This document shows, piece after piece, positions 52,844-57,459 of a stretch of 57,459 bases of DNA; positions within the stretch are counted from its first letter, which is position 1; every line of letters begins with the position of its first letter. Under the pieces are notes generated by a model, which saw nothing but the letters and a program-made list of their open reading frames with translations, did not search any database and had not been told where the DNA came from. The stretch spans positions 1-57,459 of the forward strand of contig JAAYAH010000233.1 in NCBI GenBank assembly GCA_012719445.1, in the 5' to 3' direction. Position numbers and translations under genes: made by a program. This DNA comes from Actinomycetales bacterium (GTDB lineage: Bacteria > Actinomycetota > Actinomycetes > Actinomycetales > Kineosporiaceae).

Positions 52844-53715
52844 GCCGCCGGAACCGGGTCCGTGCCGCTGCCGCGCAGCAGCGCGTGGGTGCCGAGGTCG
52901 AGCCCGGTGTGACCGGCGACCACCGGACACTTGATCTTGAAAAGGAAGAAGACGGGGACGGCGACGGAGCTGAGGGTCTCGAAGTTGCCCTGCCCCTTGG
53001 CCACGACGAGGTCGGCGGCCCGGAGCCGGGCCAGGAAGCTCTCGCTGCAGTCGGTGAGGACCGTCCCCGGCGCGTCGGAGCCGTTGTCGATCACTTCGAC
53101 GAGCTCCGCGAGCCCCACCTCGACGGCGTCGGCACGGACGGCGTCGTTGATGATCGGACCGCCGCGGACCACGGCGGTCACCCGGTCGGCGCCGATCTCC
53201 TCGACGAGCAGCCGGTCGGTGGCGATCTCCCCCGCGTTGTCCAGCAGGTACAGCACGTTCCTCGCGGTGGTCAGCGCCGCGGAGAACGCCTCGGTGTCCC
53301 CGTGGAAGGGCTCGTCGAGCGCGCCCCGCAACGCGGTCAGCACCTGGTCCGGCTGCAGTGCCCCGGGCACGGCGAAGTCGATGACGTTGCCGGCGATGGC
53401 CAGCCGGGCCGCCGTGACCAGGGGGTCCGCCGAGGCGCGGACGAGCCGGGCCAGCTCCGGCAGGACCCCGCCGACCAGGCGGTTGTACTCCGACTTCACC
53501 GAGCGGTACGGATCAGCCGCCGCGGTGAGCTCGCGGACCCTCCGATGGATCGCCTGCCCGAAGGTCACCGGCTGCCGGGTGAGGTCGAGGTCGGCCACCA
53601 GGCGCAGCACCTCGCGGAGGATCTCCGCCTGGGTGTCCTGGTCCTCGGTGACGAACCGGGACGCCTCGAGGCCCTGCCGCACGAAGCAGGGCACGCAGTC
53701 CAGGCTGGTCCGCAC
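52840..53715 (-). CDS. DUF89 / ARMT1-like damage-control phosphatase
   Basis: 291 residues. It opens with D-C-V-P-C-F-V-R-Q and has the family landmarks G-N-V-I-D-F, D-N-A-G-E-I (metal/catalytic Asp and Asn), and K-G-Q-G-N-F-E. DUF89 proteins are metal-dependent phosphatases acting on harmful or surplus sugar phosphates and related metabolites. It is the first gene of an operon with two fluoride channels, joined by four-base overlaps. Why these belong together is unclear; fluoride inhibits metal-dependent phosphatases and enolase, so a metabolite-repair role under fluoride stress is one possibility. GTG 53715 has no strong ribosome binding site. Confidence 0.9.
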   Translation of the reverse strand: MRTSLDCVPCFVRQGLEASRFVTEDQDTQAEILREVLRLVADLDLTRQPVTFGQAIHRRVRELTAAADPYRSVKSEYNRLVGGVLPELARLVRASADPLVTAARLAIAGNVIDFAVPGALQPDQVLTALRGALDEPFHGDTEAFSAALTTARNVLYLLDNAGEIATDRLLVEEIGADRVTAVVRGGPIINDAVRADAVEVGLAELVEVIDNGSDAPGTVLTDCSESFLARLRAADLVVAKGQGNFETLSSVAVPVFFLFKIKCPVVAGHTGLDLGTHALLRGSGTDPVPAA

Positions 53716-53816
53716 CGGACTCAGGTCCCCGGACGGGAGGGGACGGCGTCCGGGACCGGCGGCGCGAGCACGCCGTCAGCCTACCCAGGCCCGCCGGACC
53801 CGGCTCCTGGCGCCCC

Positions 53817-53845
53817 TTGACCCTGGGCCTCTCCCGCGGGAGGAT
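53817..53845 (+). promoter_or_regulatory. Promoter candidate of the PadR-ABC operon
   Basis: TTGACC (53817-53822), a 17-base spacer, then GAGGAT (53840-53845). The -10 is poor, but start of transcription would fall inside the palindrome at 53847-53874, which is where a repressor would act. Confidence 0.4.
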
Positions 53846-53846
53846 C

Positions 53847-53874
53847 CCTAACCGCTAGGTACCTAACGGTTAGG
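53847..53874. promoter_or_regulatory. 28-base palindromic operator of the PadR operon
   Basis: Arms CCTAACCG and CGGTTAGG flank the perfect 10-base centre TAGGTACCTA; only one base pair (55/66 in the last two digits) breaks symmetry. With GAT/ATC at 53843-53845 and 53876-53878 the symmetry reaches 36 bases. It is strongly AT-rich for this genome and lies 50 bases before the PadR start. PadR regulators bind such dyads and repress their own operon, so autoregulation is likely. Confidence 0.8.
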
Positions 53875-53924
53875 CATCACGCCGTGGGGAGTGGGGCACC
53901 ACGCCCTCGACGGGAGGGAGCCGC

Positions 53925-54455
53925 GTGCAGGAGGCCGTTCTCGCCCTGCTGGCCAAGGAACCGACGCACGGCTACGAACTGCAACTCCGGCTCCAGGAGG
54001 CGCTGGGCCCCTCGGCCCCGGCCCTGAACGCCGGGCAGGTCTACGTTGCCCTCGGTCGGCTCGAACGCGCCGGCCTGGTCGCCGTCGTCGAGGCGGCGAC
54101 GGACGCAGGCCCCGGCCGCAAGACCTACGAGCTCACCGCGGCCGGTCACGAGCGGGTGCGGTCCTGGCTGGAGTCCGTGAGCCGGCCGAGGCCGACCCTC
54201 GCCGAGTTCCACCTCAAGGCCTGCCTCGCGGCCAGGACCGGGCTTGCGGACCCCGTCGACCTCGTGGACCGGCACCGCAGGGAGGTGCTCCGCCGGCTCA
54301 GGGACGTGCAGCGGCTGCGGTTGGCCGACGACGGCGAGCAGACGGCGTCGTCCCTGCTGCTGGACGGGCTGACCCTGCAACTGGACGCGGAATTGCGCTG
54401 GCTCGACGCCTGCGCGAGGCACTGGGAACGCGCGACGGCGCGCGGGGAGGACTGA
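53925..54455 (+). CDS. PadR-family transcriptional regulator
   Basis: 176 residues. The winged helix starts at once (M-Q-E-A-V-L-A-L-L-A-K-E-P-T-H-G-Y-E-L) and includes Q-V-Y-V-A-L-G-R-L-E-R-A-G-L-V, the usual PadR recognition region, and the wing G-R-K-T-Y-E-L-T. The C-terminal half is a helical dimerisation domain. GTG 53925 follows GGGAGGGA. It is separated from the ABC ATPase gene by one base, so it probably represses this transporter until a toxic ligand appears. Confidence 0.92.
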   Translation: MQEAVLALLAKEPTHGYELQLRLQEALGPSAPALNAGQVYVALGRLERAGLVAVVEAATDAGPGRKTYELTAAGHERVRSWLESVSRPRPTLAEFHLKACLAARTGLADPVDLVDRHRREVLRRLRDVQRLRLADDGEQTASSLLLDGLTLQLDAELRWLDACARHWERATARGED

Positions 54456-54456
54456 C

Positions 54457-55269
54457 GTGAAGGACAGCGGGCCGGTACTGGAGGCCGTCGGGGTGAGCCG
54501 GGAGTTCGGTCGAGGTGGTCTCGAGGTCAGAGCCGTCGCCGAGGTCGATCTCTCGGTCGATGCCGGCGAGACCCTCGGGGTCGTCGGACCGAGCGGGTGC
54601 GGCAAGTCCACCCTGCTGCACCTGCTGGGCGGGCTGGACCGGCCGACGGCCGGGCGGGTGTCGATCGCGGGGCAGCCGCTCGCCGGCCTGTCCGAACGGG
54701 CGTTGGCCCGGTTGCGCCGGGACACCGTGGGGTTCGTCTTCCAAGCGTTCCACCTTCTCGACGAACTGACCGCCGTCGAGAACGTCGAGGTCCCGGCCCT
54801 GCTCGCGGGCACCCCGCCCCGTGTCGCCGGGAAGAGGGCGGCCGACCTGCTCGAACAGGTCGGTCTTGCGGACCGCGCCCGGCACCTTCCGGCCGAGCTC
54901 TCCGGGGGGCAGCGGCAGCGGGTCGCGGTCGCCAGGGCCCTCGCCAACGAGCCGCTGGTCGTGCTGGCGGACGAGCCGACGGGGAACCTGGACAGCACGG
55001 CGGCCACCGACCTGCTGCGGCTGTTCGACCGGCTTCGCCTGGCCGGCCAGACCATCGTCCTGGTGACCCACGACGGCGGCGTCGCCGCCACGGCCGACCG
55101 CCTGGTCTCGATGCGCGACGGGCGCGTCGTGGACGAGACGAGGCTCACCGACGGAGCCGACGGCCATGCCGGTGACCGGGCGCAGCACCGGGCCCGCGGC
55201 CGGGGCGAGGACGGCGGGTGGCCGACCTCGGTCACCAGCCTGTTCTCACCGGTCACCGAGGAGGGCTGA
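54457..55269 (+). CDS. ABC transporter ATPase, MacB/LolD type
   Basis: 270 residues. Walker A G-P-S-G-C-G-K-S-T, signature L-S-G-G-Q-R-Q-R, Walker B V-L-A-D-E-P-T-G-N-L-D and switch V-T-H-D, all typical of MacB/LolD/FtsE-like ATPases. The tail of about 40 residues is His/Gly/Asp-rich. Three bases separate it from the permease gene. Serves an FtsX-like permease in export or in mechanotransmission across the membrane. Confidence 0.92.
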   Translation: MKDSGPVLEAVGVSREFGRGGLEVRAVAEVDLSVDAGETLGVVGPSGCGKSTLLHLLGGLDRPTAGRVSIAGQPLAGLSERALARLRRDTVGFVFQAFHLLDELTAVENVEVPALLAGTPPRVAGKRAADLLEQVGLADRARHLPAELSGGQRQRVAVARALANEPLVVLADEPTGNLDSTAATDLLRLFDRLRLAGQTIVLVTHDGGVAATADRLVSMRDGRVVDETRLTDGADGHAGDRAQHRARGRGEDGGWPTSVTSLFSPVTEEG

Positions 55270-55272
55270 CCG

Positions 55273-57102
55273 GTGACCGAGGCAGCCCACTCGTCCCGTC
55301 CCCGCGGATCGACCCGCTCTCGTCGCTCCCCGGCGGCCCGGCTCCGCCTGGTGGTCCTGCTCGCGACCCGGGGGCTCCTCCGGCACCGGGCGGAGGCCCT
55401 GCTGCTCCTCGTGGCGATCACCACCGCCACGACCACCCTGTCCGTCGCCTTCGCGTTCGGCTCGGTCGCCGACCTCCCCTGGGAACGGACCCGGGCCCTC
55501 ACCGCGGGACCCGACGTCTGGGTCAGAGTCGTCGACGACGCGGCCCTCGACCGGGTGGCCGGAGCAGCCGAGGTCACCGCGGCGGGTCGGCGTCATCGGA
55601 TGTACCAGGTGGACGACCTGGCGAGCGACCGGGGCCGGGTCTCGGCCCTGGTACAGCTGCGGGACCGGCCGGAGGACGCCGTCGACCGACCGGCCCTGGT
55701 CACCGGGACCTGGGCGGGAGCGGGAGGACTGGTCGTCGAACGGGCCTTCGCCGACGCCCTTGCCGTCGGGCCGGGAGACACGGTGCGCCTGTCCGGGCGA
55801 CCGCTCCGGGTGACCGGGATCGCGGTGACGACCAGCCGGTCGCCCTACCCGTCCAACACCCCGGGTCTCGTCTGGGCGACGTCGGTGGACGACCCCTGGA
55901 TCGCCGCCGCGGCGGAGCACCGGTACACGACCGTGGCCCTGAGGCTCGCCGATCCCGCGACCGCCACGACGTTCGCGGCCTCCGTCACCAGCCCGGACGG
56001 TACCGTGCAGGCCCAGCCCTGGCAGGCCACCAGGGAGTGGACGCTGTCGGACCAGCGACTGGTACGCGACGCCCTGCTCATCGGAGCGTGGACGCTGGCC
56101 CTGCTCGCCATCGCCGGGGTCGTGGTGCTCGCCGGGGGCCGGATGGCCGGCTGTCACCGGCGGGCCGGACTGCTCAAGGCCGTCGGGGCGACCCCCCGGC
56201 TCGTCGCGGCGGTCCTGCTGATGGAGCACCTCGCCGTCGCCGTCACCGCGGCGGGGGCCGGGTTGCTGCTGGGCGGGATCACCGCCCGGCTGCTCGTCCG
56301 ACCCAGCGTCGGGCTGGTGGACACCGCCCTCTCCCCCGGGATCGGCCCGACCGGCGTCCTCGTGGTGGTGGTCATGGCGGTGTCCGTCACCTCGGTGGCC
56401 ACGCTCCCGCCGGCTCTGCGGGCGGCCCGGCTGAGCACCGTCCGGGCCCTTGCCGAGACCACCCGGCCGCCTCGCCGGTCACCGCTGCTGATCGGGCTGT
56501 CCGCCCGGACCCCCGCCCCGTTCCTCATCGGGCTCCGGCAGGTCGCCCGCAGGCCCCGGCGCGCCGTCCTGGCCACCCTGAACCTGACCCTCACGGTCGC
56601 GATGGTGGTCTCGGCGCTGACCATGCGTCATCACCTCGACGGCAAGGGCGGCCACATGCCCACCGGGCCGGACTTCGTCCCCGGTGCGGGCAACCCGATC
56701 GTCGAACGCCTCGACCGCGCGGCCCTCGCCGTCATGATCGCCCTGCTGGCGATGGCGGCCATGAACGTGATCCTGCTCTGCTGGGCGACGGTGGTGGACA
56801 CCGCGCGCGGGACCGCCCTGCTGCGGGCGGTGGGAGCCTCGCTCCGGCAGGTCACAGTCGGTCTCACGGTCGCGCAACTGGCCCCGGCCCTGGTGGCCGG
56901 TCTCGCCGGGATCCCGCTCGGCCTGGGGTTCGTCCGGGTCGCGGCACGGGTCGCCGGCGTCGAGCGCGGCGAGTTCACCCCACCGGTCGGGTGGCTCGTG
57001 CCCGTTCCCCTCGCGACCCTCGCCGTGGTTGCGGTGCTCATGGCCGTCCCCGCCCGGGCTGGGTTGCGCCGCCCCGTGACGGAGATCCTTGCCAGCGAGT
57101 GA
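55273..57102 (+). CDS. FtsX-like ABC transporter permease
   Basis: 609 residues. A first membrane segment near residue 45 is followed by an about 200-residue extracytoplasmic domain, then three segments (about 270-400, L-L-I-G-A-W-T-L-A-L-L-A and neighbours), a linker, a second copy of membrane segments with a shortened outer domain, and a final three-segment FtsX block with A-L-L-R-A-V-G-A-S-L-R-Q. This two-FtsX-domain layout suits MacB-like or peptide/antibiotic-sensing transporters. GTG 55273 lies three bases after the ATPase stop. Substrate unknown; PadR control points to drug or antimicrobial peptide response. Confidence 0.88.
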   Translation: MTEAAHSSRPRGSTRSRRSPAARLRLVVLLATRGLLRHRAEALLLLVAITTATTTLSVAFAFGSVADLPWERTRALTAGPDVWVRVVDDAALDRVAGAAEVTAAGRRHRMYQVDDLASDRGRVSALVQLRDRPEDAVDRPALVTGTWAGAGGLVVERAFADALAVGPGDTVRLSGRPLRVTGIAVTTSRSPYPSNTPGLVWATSVDDPWIAAAAEHRYTTVALRLADPATATTFAASVTSPDGTVQAQPWQATREWTLSDQRLVRDALLIGAWTLALLAIAGVVVLAGGRMAGCHRRAGLLKAVGATPRLVAAVLLMEHLAVAVTAAGAGLLLGGITARLLVRPSVGLVDTALSPGIGPTGVLVVVVMAVSVTSVATLPPALRAARLSTVRALAETTRPPRRSPLLIGLSARTPAPFLIGLRQVARRPRRAVLATLNLTLTVAMVVSALTMRHHLDGKGGHMPTGPDFVPGAGNPIVERLDRAALAVMIALLAMAAMNVILLCWATVVDTARGTALLRAVGASLRQVTVGLTVAQLAPALVAGLAGIPLGLGFVRVAARVAGVERGEFTPPVGWLVPVPLATLAVVAVLMAVPARAGLRRPVTEILASE

Positions 57103-57105
57103 ACA

Positions 57106-57168
57106 CGCCGACCGGTGGCGAATCGGGCCTAAAACTCAGAAATAAGCCCGTTTCGCCACCGGTCGGCG
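57106..57168. terminator. Long bidirectional terminator hairpin
   Basis: A 23-base-pair stem with one mismatch (arms starting CGCCGACCGGTGGCGAA and ending TTCGCCACCGGTCGGCG) around a 17-base A-rich loop, between the convergent permease and CBM2 genes. Confidence 0.85.
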
Positions 57169-57214
57169 GTGCGCAGAGGGCGCGGACGGCGCGTCGTGCG
57201 CGGGTGGGGTGGGG

Positions 57215-57459
57215 TCAGGTAGCGGTGCAGGTGACGGTGGCTCCGGCTCCGGTGCCGGTGCCGACGAAGCCGAAGTTGGTGGTCTGCCCGGCGCCGAGGC
57301 GGCCGTTGTAGGCGGCGTTGGTGACGGTCACGGTGCCGCTGGTGCCGGAGGCGGTGCCGCTCCACATGTTCCCGATGGAGGCGCCGCTGGGCAGGGTCAT
57401 GGTGACCCGCCAGCCGTTGATCGCGGAGCTGCCCGCGGTGACGTTGACGTTGGCCACGA
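57215..57459 (-). CDS. C-terminal cellulose-binding module (CBM2) of a secreted protein, partial
   Basis: At least 81 residues, cut by the right edge of the window. The pattern N-G-W-R-V-T-M-T-L-P-S-G, N-M-W-S-G-T, N-A-A-Y-N-G-R-L-G-A-G-Q-T-T-N-F-G-F and a final Cys before T-A-T is that of family 2 carbohydrate-binding modules, which close with a disulfide. The Trp residues would stack on cellulose or chitin. The catalytic part lies outside, so the enzyme class (cellulase, xylanase, LPMO, chitinase) is unknown. Confidence 0.93.
   Translation of the reverse strand, partial: VANVNVTAGSSAINGWRVTMTLPSGASIGNMWSGTASGTSGTVTVTNAAYNGRLGAGQTTNFGFVGTGTGAGATVTCTAT

Noticed and set aside
53716-53924. Fluoride riboswitch before the DUF89-FluC operon
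   Set aside because: The reverse strand lacks the conserved crcB RNA blocks that I would expect; no pairing pattern supports it.
1-57459. tRNA, rRNA, CRISPR arrays, prophage or integrative-element attachment sites
   Set aside because: No cloverleaf-like CCA-ended gene, no regularly spaced repeat-spacer array, no integrase or phage structural genes were seen by eye; the only mobile element is the IS at 414-1848.

Overview
This is a very GC-rich window (mostly G or C at third codon positions, GTG starts, many 4-base ATGA/GTGA overlaps) and almost certainly comes from an actinomycete chromosome. Support comes from two mycothiol-isomerase-like (MDMPI/TIGR03086) proteins, a DUF5753 regulator, an actinobacterial-type c-di-AMP (ydaO) riboswitch in front of an NlpC/P60 hydrolase, and a CBM2 cellulose-binding tail at the right edge. 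FliA/WhiG-like promoter motifs suggest a motile or sporulating member. I cannot place the genus.

Layout. 1-4461: a gene for a LacI-type sensor fused to PAS-GGDEF, split by an IS256-family element with a visible target duplication. 4546-9443: thioredoxin-like protein, fused 5-oxoprolinase, and a beta-carbonic anhydrase that overlaps the oxoprolinase 3' end antisense. 9708-13387: DUF5753 regulator, then an SMC/Rad50-like ATPase with a small partner. 13584-19143: a tightly coupled glycan-type operon (epimerase, three glycosyltransferase-like proteins, two unknowns, one a Cys-rich zinc-ribbon candidate). 19148-21028: membrane GGDEF-EAL protein. 21096-23356: decayed secreted phosphoesterase. 23499-31831: MDMPI-like proteins, secreted SpoIVB-like protease, secreted beta-propeller lipoprotein-like protein, ABC exporter. 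31854-34547: CDGSH protein and haem-oxygenase-like iron enzyme, then riboswitch plus NlpC/P60. 34658-41092: oxidoreductase and a 1771-residue Ser/Thr kinase-ATPase-GAF-GGDEF protein. 41401-47079: complete SBP5-type oligopeptide/oligosaccharide ABC importer. 47329-51911: MgtE and an intact LacI-sensor-GGDEF-EAL protein, paralogue of the broken gene at the left edge. 51993-53715: DUF89 phosphatase plus two FluC fluoride channels. 53847-57102: PadR regulator with a striking palindromic operator, and a MacB/FtsX-type ABC transporter. 57215-57459: end of a secreted CBM2 protein.

The recurring theme is cyclic dinucleotide signalling: four c-di-GMP enzymes and one c-di-AMP riboswitch in 57 kb. Three of the four c-di-GMP genes carry the same TMAR/TCAA-N15/16-RCCGATGT promoter-like motif, which would put them in one FliA/WhiG-type regulon. 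No tRNA, rRNA, CRISPR array, prophage or replication origin was seen. All functions are from reading the translated sequence; no database search was possible.
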